Origin: an uncultured Lachnospiraceae bacterium
GTDB taxonomy: Bacteria > Bacillota > Clostridia > Lachnospirales > Lachnospiraceae
Reading direction: 5' to 3'
Assembly: GCA_947570615.1 (NCBI GenBank)
Contig: CANOVJ010000007.1
Location: forward strand, 47,751-111,750
DNA length: 64,000 nucleotides
The notes beneath the pieces were generated by a model that worked only from the letters and a program-made list of their open reading frames with translations, was not told the origin of the DNA and ran no database searches. A program made the translations under genes and the position numbers. Shown piece by piece: positions 8,992 through 16,576 of this stretch. Position 1 is the stretch's first letter. Each line of letters opens with the position of its first letter.

Positions 8992-9093
8992 ATGAGGATG
9001 AACGAGGAGACCTCCACGCTGCTTTCATTTGATGTGGTGAATCTGGACGGAAGTGTGCAGGAGGAGCTGCGGGAATCCATCAGGCGGGAATGA
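8992..9093 (+). pseudogene. Remnant of an MntA-type nucleotidyltransferase (antitoxin), C-terminal end only
   Basis: The reading frame from ATG 8992 or 8998 to the stop at 9091 gives about 33 residues with STLLSFDVVNLD and LRESIRRE. This matches the C-terminal end of MNT-domain nucleotidyltransferases (typically D.V.LD followed by I..EG..IY). The catalytic GSxxxG...D(x)D part is absent. The piece runs straight into the tail of a HEPN protein in another frame, as expected if an internal deletion removed the end of one gene and most of the next. Confidence 0.6.
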
Positions 9094-9257
9094 TTGTGGA
9101 TGAACAGCTGTGGCTGGATGCGCTGGTGACTCGCAACAATGTGGCCCATGCTTATAATCAGGCGGTGGCACTGGATATCGTGCGCCAGACCAGAGAAACC
9201 TATTATGGGATGTTCTGTGACCTGAAGGATGAGATAGACCGGAACTGGCGGCCCTGA
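9093..9257 (+). pseudogene. Remnant of a HepT/HI0074-type HEPN protein, C-terminal end only
   Basis: 54 codons ending at TGA 9255, reading IVDEQLWLDALVTRNNVAHAY and continuing YYGMFCDLKDEIDRNW. This is the C-terminal half of a HEPN-fold protein of the HepT/HI0074 type, including the RNNVAH (R-x4-H) motif. No start codon or N-terminal helices remain. In intact loci an MNT nucleotidyltransferase gene lies directly upstream of the HEPN gene, which is the arrangement seen here in collapsed form. Confidence 0.65.
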
Positions 9258-9324
9258 ATGTGAATATGCCAGGCAGAAAAGCCATATATTGTAAGAGACG
9301 AAAAAAGAATGCAGGATACAGCTT

Positions 9325-9861
9325 ATGGCGTCTGTTTTAACCAATATTTCCGATATCATCATACCCGTACTGATATTTTATATTATCGCTTACGGAATGG
9401 CCAGTAAGACAAACGTATACGAGGATTTTGTGAAGGGGGCCAGGGAGGGGCTTAAGACAGTGGTCGGCATCATGCCCACGCTGGTGGCGCTCATGACGGC
9501 TGTGGGGATACTGCGCGCCTCCGGATTTCTGACTTTTCTGGGAAATCTGGTGCGGCCTCTCACGGAGCGGATGGGATTTCCGGCGGAGCTCTTTCCCCTT
9601 ACCTTTATCAAAATGTTCTCCTCCTCGGCCGCCACTTCCCTGGTGCTGGACATATTTAAAAATTATGGCACCGACTCTCTGACCGGGCTGATCACCTCCA
9701 TCATGATGAGCTGTACGGAGACGATCTTTTATACCATGAGCGTGTATTTTCTGGCGGCGAAGGTGACGAAGACAAGGTACACCCTGACAGGGGCTCTTTT
9801 ATCGACCCTGGCGGGAATCGCGGCCAGCGTGGTGCTGGCGGGGATGATGTCGGGCGGCTAA
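9325..9861 (+). CDS. spmB: Spore maturation protein B
   Basis: Membrane protein of 178 residues with the nucleoside-recognition (gate) domain of SpmB, which in Bacillus works with SpmA in spore-core dehydration. Several hydrophobic segments are visible (about 7-25, 45-65, 105-125, 130-150, 155-175); conserved stretches include GIMPTLVALMTAVGILRASG and MFSSSAATSLVLDIF. SpmA, normally encoded directly upstream, is not in the window; instead the decayed MNT/HEPN pair lies there. AGGA nine bases upstream serves as ribosome site. The stop overlaps the stop of the convergent TetR gene. It implies an endospore-forming ancestry. Confidence 0.9.
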   Translation: MASVLTNISDIIIPVLIFYIIAYGMASKTNVYEDFVKGAREGLKTVVGIMPTLVALMTAVGILRASGFLTFLGNLVRPLTERMGFPAELFPLTFIKMFSSSAATSLVLDIFKNYGTDSLTGLITSIMMSCTETIFYTMSVYFLAAKVTKTRYTLTGALLSTLAGIAASVVLAGMMSGG

Positions 9862-10454
9862 ATCTCCTGACTCCTGATCAACTCCCGTATCGCGTCAAAC
9901 AGATAGGGCTTAAACGCCTCAATATCCGTGGGCTCACTGTAGAGAATCGAGCTGTAGCAGGTAGAGCTGACCAGTTCAACGATCATAAACAGGAGGATTT
10001 CGGGATTTTTGAATGCTCTGGGGGAATGCTCCAGAATCTTATAAATATTATAAAAATCCACATCGGAATTTTCGCTGGAGGAGATCAGCTCATTTTTGAA
10101 GATCCCCCAGCTTAAATTTTTGGAGATAAAGCCCAGGAGGGACTTATCCTCCGTAAACTGTCCGATAATGTTGTCCGCCAGAAAGATGATCCGATCCTCC
10201 AGCTCCGTCAGGCCGGTCTGTGAGAGGGCGGCGTCCGCAACGGAAAAAATGCGGCTGGCCTTGTGGGCGATGAGCTTGTTGCGGATATCATATTTATCCT
10301 TAAAATAGAGATAAAAGGTTCCCTTGGCCACCCCGGCCGCGTCCACGATGTTGTTTATGGTGGTCTTGTTGATCCCCTGCGTAGTGAACAGTTCGAAAGC
10401 AGTATTCAGAAGCGCTTCCCGCTTCTGTTTTTTATTTATATCGGTTTTTTTCAT
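9858..10454 (-). CDS. TetR/AcrR-family transcriptional repressor
   Basis: 198-residue regulator with an N-terminal helix-turn-helix (about 18-60: LFTTQGINKTTINNIVDAAG then KGTFYLYFKDK, the usual TetR signature) and a variable ligand-binding C-terminal half. Start ATG 10454 has AAGGTG 11 bases upstream; the GTG at 10466 lacks room for a ribosome site. It is divergent from the MMPL pump gene and the 250-bp space between them holds two palindromes of the form TGACCA-N-TGGTCA, one over the pump promoter. Inference: it represses the pump operon and is released by a pump substrate. Its own promoter lies about 60 bp from the nearer palindrome, so autoregulation is less clear. Confidence 0.9.
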   Translation of the reverse strand: MKKTDINKKQKREALLNTAFELFTTQGINKTTINNIVDAAGVAKGTFYLYFKDKYDIRNKLIAHKASRIFSVADAALSQTGLTELEDRIIFLADNIIGQFTEDKSLLGFISKNLSWGIFKNELISSSENSDVDFYNIYKILEHSPRAFKNPEILLFMIVELVSSTCYSSILYSEPTDIEAFKPYLFDAIRELIRSQEI

Positions 10455-10522
10455 AAAATTTCCCACACCTTATCAGAATCCGCGGGTATAGATCTGACCC
10501 ATCCCGTTTTCAGGTTATCTAC

Positions 10523-10550
10523 ATTATAAAGAAAACTTTCGGAAAGTCAA
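10523..10550 (-). promoter_or_regulatory. Promoter of the TetR gene
   Basis: On the minus strand: TTGACT (10550-10545), 16-bp spacer, TATAAT (10528-10523). Start of transcription near 10516, 62 bases before the ATG. Confidence 0.65.
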
Positions 10551-10609
10551 ACCGGGTCCCGCAGGGAATTTATTAAAATTCATTTTATATTTATTTTATA
10601 ATTTAGTAA

Positions 10610-10638
10610 TTGACCAATGGTCATTTTGGTGCCATAAT
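10610..10638 (+). promoter_or_regulatory. Promoter of the MMPL pump operon
   Basis: TTGACC (10610-10615), 17-bp spacer, CATAAT (10633-10638). The -35 box is part of operator 1, so a bound repressor would exclude RNA polymerase. Confidence 0.55.
10611..10623. promoter_or_regulatory. TetR operator 1 (palindrome)
   Basis: Perfect 13-bp palindrome TGACCA-A-TGGTCA overlapping the -35 box of the pump promoter. Same half-sites as operator 2. Confidence 0.7.
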
Positions 10639-10652
10639 GCATATTATAGAAA

Positions 10653-10667
10653 ATGACCATTGGTCAT
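10653..10667. promoter_or_regulatory. TetR operator 2 (palindrome)
   Basis: Perfect 15-bp palindrome ATGACCA-T-TGGTCAT, centre 43 bp from that of operator 1 (about four helical turns). A further half-site TGGTCAT follows at 10675-10681. The site lies downstream of the probable transcription start of the pump operon. Confidence 0.7.
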
Positions 10668-10706
10668 AAAAAGATGGTCATGAGATAATTGCAGGAGGTG
10701 TAGATT

Positions 10707-12806
10707 ATGGAGAAATTTGGAAGAGCGGTTGTCAGGCTCAGGATCCCGATCCTGATTCTTGGCCTGGCGCTTCTGGTCCCTTCCTTTCTGGGGTATGTGA
10801 ACACCAGAGTCAACTACGATATTCTCTCTTATCTGCCAGAGAATATTGAAACCATGGTGGGGCAGGATATTCTGGTTGACGAGTTCGGAACGGGAGCATT
10901 TTCCATGTTTGTGGTGGAGGGGATGGCTCCCAGGGAGGTCTCCAGGCTGAAGGAGGAAATCGAACAGGTGGAATATGTGGAGAAGGTTATCTGGTATGAC
11001 TCCGTGATGGATCTCTCGGTTCCCATGGAGGTGATGCCCGATGAGCTCTACGAGGCCTTTAACAGTGGGGACGCCACTATGATGGCCATTATTTTCAGCG
11101 AGACCACATCGGCTGACGGAACAATGGAGGCCATAGAAAACATCAGGAAGGTGGCGGATAAGAACTGCTTCTTAAGTGGAATGTCCGCGGTGGTCACCGA
11201 CACGAAGAACCTCTCAGAGCGGGAAGCCCCCATTTATGTATGCATTGCGGTCCTGCTTTCCTGTCTGGTTTTATCACTTACCATGGACAGCTTTCTGATT
11301 CCCTTCCTGTTTCTGCTCAGCATAGGAATGGCGATCATCTATAACCTGGGGAGCAATGTCTTTATGGGGGAGATCTCCTACATCACCAAAGCGCTGAGCG
11401 CAGTGCTGCAGCTGGGGGTGACCATGGATTACTCCATTTTCCTCTGGCACAGCTATCAGGACAAAAACCGCACCATACCGGACAAAAAGCAGGCCATGGC
11501 AGGAGCCATCGGCGAGACAATCACCTCTGTGGTGAGCAGCTCCATGACTACGGTGGCGGGCTTTATTGCCCTGTGCTTTATGAGCTTCACCCTGGGAATG
11601 GACCTGGGGATCGTGATGGCAAAGGGAGTGGTGATCGGCGTAATCGCCTGTATCACGGTTCTGCCCTCCATGATTCTGATTTTTGACAAAGCCCTGAATA
11701 AGACCCACCATAAGGCGCTTCTGCCGGATTTGAACGGAATCGGCGCGTTTGTCACGAAGCATTACCGGATCTTCATCGGGGTGTTTGCGTTTCTTCTGCT
11801 TCCGGCGCTGTACGGCTACAAAAACACCGGGGTTTACTACAATCTGGATGAGACCCTTCCCAGAGACCTGCCCAGTATTGTGGCCAACGAGAAACTGAAT
11901 GAGAAATTTGACATGAATGCTACCCACATGCTGCTGCTGGACGCGCAGCTTTCAGATAAGGATGTCAGGCATATGGCGCAGGAGATGAAGGAGGTGGAGG
12001 GCGTCAACTGGGTACTGGGGCTGAACGCGTTAAAGGGAGCGTCCATCCCGGAGGAGTTTATTCCCTCGGGCCTGACGCAGTCCCTGGAAAATGAAAACTG
12101 GCAGCTTCTCCTGATCGGATCTCAGTATAAGGTGGCTTCCCAGGAGGTAAACGCCCAGTGTGAACGCTTAAGCGCGATCTGCAAAGCATGGGATGGAAAG
12201 GGAATGCTGGTGGGAGAAGCCCCCTGCACCAAAGACCTGATCGAGATCACGGATAAGGACTTCGAGACGGTGAGCGTGGTCTCCATCGGTGTGATATTTC
12301 TCATCATCCTGCTGGTGTTCCGCTCCATCTCCCTGCCGGTGATTCTGGTGGCGGTGATCGAGATGGCGATCTTTGTAAATATGGGGATCCCGTACTATAC
12401 GGGAACGGAGATTCCCTTTATCGCATCGGTGGTGATCGGCACGATCCAGCTCGGCGCAACCGTGGACTATGCGATCCTGATGACTACCAGATACCGGAAG
12501 GAGCGATTCGAAGGTGTGGATAAGAAGGAGGCGGTGACCATCGCCTGCCAGAGCAGCGTAAAATCCATTCTTGTCAGCGCGCTCTCCTTCTTTGCGGCGA
12601 CCTTCGGAGTGGGTCTGTATTCCAACATCGACATGATCAGCTCTCTGTGTACCCTGATGGCCAGAGGGGCCCTGATCAGTATGGTATCCGTGATCTTCAT
12701 TCTTCCGTCCATGTTCATGGTGTTCGACGCGGTGATCATGAGAAGAGGGTTCAGAAACAGAAAAAATAAAAAACATGCAATCAGACAGGAGGCAGTTACG
12801 TTATGA
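10707..12806 (+). CDS. MMPL/RND-family transporter
   Basis: 699-residue inner-membrane transporter with the RND two-fold repeat: one transmembrane helix, a large outer loop (about 35-170), five to six helices, then the same again. Each half keeps the proton-relay Asp-Tyr pair of MMPL proteins in TM4: LGVTMDYSIFLW and LGATVDYAILMT. MMPL proteins export lipids, siderophores or drugs; the substrate here is not evident. GCAGGAGGTG precedes the ATG. It overlaps the next gene by four bases (ATGA), so pump and lipoprotein should be translated together, under the divergent TetR repressor. Confidence 0.9.
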   Translation: MEKFGRAVVRLRIPILILGLALLVPSFLGYVNTRVNYDILSYLPENIETMVGQDILVDEFGTGAFSMFVVEGMAPREVSRLKEEIEQVEYVEKVIWYDSVMDLSVPMEVMPDELYEAFNSGDATMMAIIFSETTSADGTMEAIENIRKVADKNCFLSGMSAVVTDTKNLSEREAPIYVCIAVLLSCLVLSLTMDSFLIPFLFLLSIGMAIIYNLGSNVFMGEISYITKALSAVLQLGVTMDYSIFLWHSYQDKNRTIPDKKQAMAGAIGETITSVVSSSMTTVAGFIALCFMSFTLGMDLGIVMAKGVVIGVIACITVLPSMILIFDKALNKTHHKALLPDLNGIGAFVTKHYRIFIGVFAFLLLPALYGYKNTGVYYNLDETLPRDLPSIVANEKLNEKFDMNATHMLLLDAQLSDKDVRHMAQEMKEVEGVNWVLGLNALKGASIPEEFIPSGLTQSLENENWQLLLIGSQYKVASQEVNAQCERLSAICKAWDGKGMLVGEAPCTKDLIEITDKDFETVSVVSIGVIFLIILLVFRSISLPVILVAVIEMAIFVNMGIPYYTGTEIPFIASVVIGTIQLGATVDYAILMTTRYRKERFEGVDKKEAVTIACQSSVKSILVSALSFFAATFGVGLYSNIDMISSLCTLMARGALISMVSVIFILPSMFMVFDAVIMRRGFRNRKNKKHAIRQEAVTL

Positions 12807-15526
12807 ATAAAAACAGCAGACTTGTAAAAGGAAAGAAAAGACAGGGCATACAGAACCGGAGGGGGATGAAGGCCGTGTGCCTGGCGATGGCCGGCGCTCT
12901 GACCCTTACCGCCTGTGGAACCGGGAATGAGCAGGCGCAGGCATCGTCGGCGATCACGCCGGAGAATCAGGAACAGGTGTTGGAGCAGGTGCTTAACGCA
13001 CAGATCAGTCCCTCCCACAGCAGCGAGGCAGGCAAGGAGGAGACGGTTTATGTGCTGGCGGACGCCAGGGGCGGCGTCAGTCAGGTGATCGTCAGCGACT
13101 GGCTGAAGAATGCAGATGGCGGCAGCAGTCTTTCGGACTGTACGGATCTGACGGATATTGAGAATGTAAAGGGCTATGAGACCTTTGAGAAGGACGGGGA
13201 GGGAAATCTTACCTGGAAGGCCCAGGGCGCGGACATCTATTACAGAGGCAGCTCGGATAAGGAGCTCCCTGTGGAGGTAAAGCTCTCCTATCAGCTCGAC
13301 GGGAAGGATATTACGCCGGAGGAGCTGGCGGGAAAAAGCGGCCGCGTGACCATCCGCATGGACTATATTAATAAGGAAACAAAGACAGTGGAGGTCGGCG
13401 GAAAAAAGCAGGAGATCAAAGTCCCCTTCGCCATGCTCTCGGGGATGGTGCTTCCTCAGGATACCTTTTCCAATATCGAGGTGAAAAACGCAAGGCTCCT
13501 GTCCGAGGGCAGTAACAGCGTGGTGGTGGGCATTGCGTTCCCGGGACTTAAGGAGAGTATCGATCTGGAGGATTTAAAGGACCGGATTGAGGAGGAAAAA
13601 AAGGAAGAGCTGGAGGAGATGGAGATTCCGGACTATATCGAGATCTCGGCGGATACGGAGAATTTCGAGCTGGGAATGACCATGACGGTGGCTATGAGCG
13701 ATGTGCTCTCTCAGATTAACCTGACAGATTCCATCGACCTGTCGGAGCTGAACGATTCCATGGAGGAGCTGCAGGAGGCCTCGAACCAGTTAAAGGATGG
13801 GACCAGGGAGCTTAAGGACGGAAGCGGGCAGCTTAAGGACGGAACGGGAGAGCTCCTTTCGGGAACCGGCGAGCTGTGGGACGGTACGGCGGAGCTTAAG
13901 GACGGCACACAGGAGCTGTCCGATAAGTCGGCGCTGCTGGATGATGGAGCCAGATCTCTTGACGATGGGGCGTCGGCGCTTTTAAACGGCACATCGGAGC
14001 TCTTAAACGGCACCGTGCAGCTGCAGGACGGCGTGTCGGAGCTCGCCCAGGGGGCGGGAGCGCTGCAGGATGGCGGAGCGAAGCTGGCTGACGGGACGGG
14101 AAGCCTGGTGAGCGGCGCGAAGGAGCTGGATGCCGGGGCCGGCGCGCTGGTTGCGGGGCTTACGAGGGCCAGCACCGGAGCGCAGGATCTTCAGAAGGGG
14201 ATTCACATGCTCCTGGAGCAGGTAAACGGATTGTGTCAGCTCTATGGGATCCCCATACAGGGCGGCCAGTCTGCCGCCAGTGATACGGTAGATACTTATC
14301 TGGCGCAGCTGGAGACGCAGAGAGACCAGGCAATGGCCCAGGCCGCTCAGGCCCAGGAGGCCTACAACAGCGCGGAAAGCGCACTGGCCGCGGCCTGTGA
14401 GCCCGACAGCCAGAGCCTGGAGGTGGTAAGCGACCAGGGGACACAGATCATCAGCGAGGAGGCTCAGATGGAGGTGCCGGTCAGCGCCACCACCGTTACC
14501 AGAACCATCACCCGGACCATCACCAGCGAACCGGCGCAGACAGAGGAAGGCGGCGAGGGAGAGCTGCAGGTGTCGGAGAGCGTTGAGGAGAGCGTGGATG
14601 AATCTACGGATTCCTGGACGGAGACGGTGTCCAAAACCGTGGAGGTGGAGGTACCTGTCTATTCCACCGAGACCGTAAATGTGGAGACGGTCAGTACCGA
14701 TCAGGTGCAGAGCGCGCTGGCGGACTGCCGGCAGGCGGGGGAGCAGCTCTCGGCCTGCGAGGCGGCGGTGCAGTCATATGATGAACAGATCGACACGTTG
14801 CAGGCCCTGTCCGCGGCCCTTGCCTCAGACGAGGCGGCCAGAACGCAGACACAGGCACAGCAGCAGGCGGAGCTGGCGGCGAATTTACAGGCTCTGCAGC
14901 AGGCTCTCACCCAGCTCTCGGCGGGCATCGACGCGCTGGCGGGGGATCAGGGGCTCAGAGCGCTGAATACGGGAGCCAGCCAGCTCAAAGACGGAACTTC
15001 CTCGGCGGTTTCGGGGGCGCAGGAACTGAACAGCGGGGCCAATGCCCTGAAGCAGGGAATCGATACCTTAAACGACGGGGCCGGACGGCTTAAGGACGGA
15101 GCCGGGAGCCTTAAGGACGGCGCGTCGCAGCTTAAGAGCGGCACAGAGGAATTAAAGAGCGGAACCGCACAGCTTCGGGACGGAACCGGACAGCTGGTGG
15201 AAGGCACAGGCGCTTTAAACGACGGTGCAGGGAAGCTTAAGGAGGGAGTCAGTACCTTAAGGGACGGCGTTCTGACTCTGGACGACGGCGTGGGGACGCT
15301 GGATGAGGGAGCTCTCGCTCTGATGGACGGCATGTTCGAATTTGACGAGGAAGGAATCAGCAGACTGACAGGCCTGTTCGGGGACGATGTGCAGGACGTG
15401 GTAGACAGACTGAAGGCGGTTTCCGACGCCGGAAAGGAGTACAATACCTTTACGAGGCTTCCGGAGGGAATGGACGGCAGTGTGAAATTCATTATTAAGA
15501 CGGAGGCGGTTTCCAGAGAAGAGTAA
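12803..15526 (+). CDS. Large lipoprotein with Leu-x-x-Gly heptad repeats
   Basis: 907-residue surface lipoprotein (lipobox LTAC near residue 37) translationally coupled to the MMPL pump. Residues about 50-310 form a folded domain. Two blocks (about 325-455 and 720-850) consist of the heptad x-x-x-L-x-x-G, e.g. LKDGTGELLSGTGEL, known from proteins encoded beside MMPL transporters. Between them is a helical coiled-coil stretch with a Ser/Thr/Glu-rich insert (about 560-630) and alanine/glutamine-rich helices. The final 60 residues lack a membrane segment, so the protein is held by its lipid alone. Inference: an extracellular rod or partner of the pump. The role of the repeats is unknown. Confidence 0.85.
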   Translation: MNKNSRLVKGKKRQGIQNRRGMKAVCLAMAGALTLTACGTGNEQAQASSAITPENQEQVLEQVLNAQISPSHSSEAGKEETVYVLADARGGVSQVIVSDWLKNADGGSSLSDCTDLTDIENVKGYETFEKDGEGNLTWKAQGADIYYRGSSDKELPVEVKLSYQLDGKDITPEELAGKSGRVTIRMDYINKETKTVEVGGKKQEIKVPFAMLSGMVLPQDTFSNIEVKNARLLSEGSNSVVVGIAFPGLKESIDLEDLKDRIEEEKKEELEEMEIPDYIEISADTENFELGMTMTVAMSDVLSQINLTDSIDLSELNDSMEELQEASNQLKDGTRELKDGSGQLKDGTGELLSGTGELWDGTAELKDGTQELSDKSALLDDGARSLDDGASALLNGTSELLNGTVQLQDGVSELAQGAGALQDGGAKLADGTGSLVSGAKELDAGAGALVAGLTRASTGAQDLQKGIHMLLEQVNGLCQLYGIPIQGGQSAASDTVDTYLAQLETQRDQAMAQAAQAQEAYNSAESALAAACEPDSQSLEVVSDQGTQIISEEAQMEVPVSATTVTRTITRTITSEPAQTEEGGEGELQVSESVEESVDESTDSWTETVSKTVEVEVPVYSTETVNVETVSTDQVQSALADCRQAGEQLSACEAAVQSYDEQIDTLQALSAALASDEAARTQTQAQQQAELAANLQALQQALTQLSAGIDALAGDQGLRALNTGASQLKDGTSSAVSGAQELNSGANALKQGIDTLNDGAGRLKDGAGSLKDGASQLKSGTEELKSGTAQLRDGTGQLVEGTGALNDGAGKLKEGVSTLRDGVLTLDDGVGTLDEGALALMDGMFEFDEEGISRLTGLFGDDVQDVVDRLKAVSDAGKEYNTFTRLPEGMDGSVKFIIKTEAVSREE

Positions 15527-15553
15527 AGACAGAAACGGGCGGCCATATAATGC

Positions 15554-15587
15554 AGCGGCGGCGGGAAGATGGATTCCCGCCGCCGCT
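15554..15587 (+). terminator. Terminator of the pump operon
   Basis: A 14-bp perfect stem (AGCGGCGGCGGGAA / TTCCCGCCGCCGCT) with a 6-nt loop, followed by GATCTTTCC. The T-tract is weak but the stem is very strong. Confidence 0.6.
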
Positions 15588-15664
15588 GATCTTTCCGGTA
15601 TTTTCGGGGCGGGTGGAAAAAGGGCAGGCCCGTGTTCAGGGATTTCCGAAAAATAAGAAACAGG

Positions 15665-15693
15665 TTGCATCCGCCCATTTTAAGAGGTAAAGT
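15665..15693 (+). promoter_or_regulatory. Promoter of the glycan gene pair
   Basis: TTGCAT (15665-15670), 17-bp spacer, TAAAGT (15688-15693). Transcription would begin near 15700. Confidence 0.45.
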
Positions 15694-15701
15694 AGACTCA
15701 G

Positions 15702-15717
15702 GTAATTGTGGAATTAC
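15702..15717. promoter_or_regulatory. Inverted repeat, possible operator at the start of transcription
   Basis: Perfect 6-4-6 inverted repeat GTAATT-GTGG-AATTAC placed on the predicted start of transcription. The binding protein is not identifiable from the window. Confidence 0.35.
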
Positions 15718-15755
15718 GAAAACATCAGTACAGGAAAGGTTAAAGGGTAAGGAGT

Positions 15756-16550
15756 ATGGCGGTTTTAACACTTAAGGTTCTGAATCAGGAGGGAAAGACG
15801 ATCTGTGCAGACAGCGGAGAGGGGGCCTGCTCTCTGGTCTGCGAGGCACAGTATCAGGAGGGAGATGTGATCGTGCTCGAGTCCTCGGAGAAAAATATCC
15901 ATGTGTGGATGCAGGTGGACGACGCCATGGGTCCGGCGTTTTGTTATATCACGGGGAATGTTTCTTACAGGATTCCCTTTGGGGAAAAGCGGATCAGCTA
16001 TTCTCCCAAAGTGTTCTCAGGGGACCGGCATTACTTATATGCGAGAGTGGCGCGCCCGGACGAGATCACGGCGTACCGTAATCTTGCCCTGAACGTATGC
16101 GATCAGCATGGCGACACCCACTGCTATCCTCATGCCTTTGCCAATGTGGAGACCAGAGGAGAGGCGGTGTTCGCCGCCCGCAATGCCATCGACGGCGTGT
16201 GCGAGAACCGCTCCCACGGCGCGTGGCCCTATCAGTCCTGGGGGATCAACAGAAGAGACGACGCGGAGATGACGGTGGATTTTGGCCGGGAGGTGGAGAC
16301 GGATAAGATCGTGCTCTGCACCAGGGCTGATTTTCCCCATGATAACTGGTGGAAGCAGGTGACGCTGACCTTTTCCGATGGAAGCTCCATCGACTGGGAG
16401 CTGGAAAAGAGCCGGCTGCCCCACGTGCTTTCCATTGAAAAGAAGCGGATCACATGGGTAAGGCTGAGCCGCCTGATTAAAGCGGACGATCCCTCGCCGT
16501 TCCCGGCCCTGAGCCAGATCGAGGTGTACGGCAGGGTTGTGACAGAGTAG
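15756..16550 (+). CDS. Discoidin-like (F5/8 type C) carbohydrate-binding protein, function unknown
   Basis: 264-residue protein without a signal peptide. The C-terminal half (about 120-262) has features of an F5/8 type C or galactose-binding domain: NAIDGVCENRSHGAWPYQSWG, the strand MTVDFGREVETDKIVL and a closing SQIEVYG. The N-terminal 110 residues are beta-rich and unfamiliar. It sits 26 bp before a GH2 glycosidase start in the same orientation, which suggests the two handle the same carbohydrate, probably inside the cell. AAGGAG precedes the ATG at a good distance. No catalytic motif was seen; a sugar-binding helper or a divergent lyase are both possible. Confidence 0.65.
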   Translation: MAVLTLKVLNQEGKTICADSGEGACSLVCEAQYQEGDVIVLESSEKNIHVWMQVDDAMGPAFCYITGNVSYRIPFGEKRISYSPKVFSGDRHYLYARVARPDEITAYRNLALNVCDQHGDTHCYPHAFANVETRGEAVFAARNAIDGVCENRSHGAWPYQSWGINRRDDAEMTVDFGREVETDKIVLCTRADFPHDNWWKQVTLTFSDGSSIDWELEKSRLPHVLSIEKKRITWVRLSRLIKADDPSPFPALSQIEVYGRVVTE

Positions 16551-16576
16551 GGATGCAGGGGAAAGGGAAAGAGAGA

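Noticed and set aside
13797-15320. Repeated coding sequence in the large lipoprotein as a possible assembly artefact
   Set aside because: The repeats are degenerate at DNA level and follow a seven-residue protein pattern known next to MMPL pumps, so they are genuine coding repeats.
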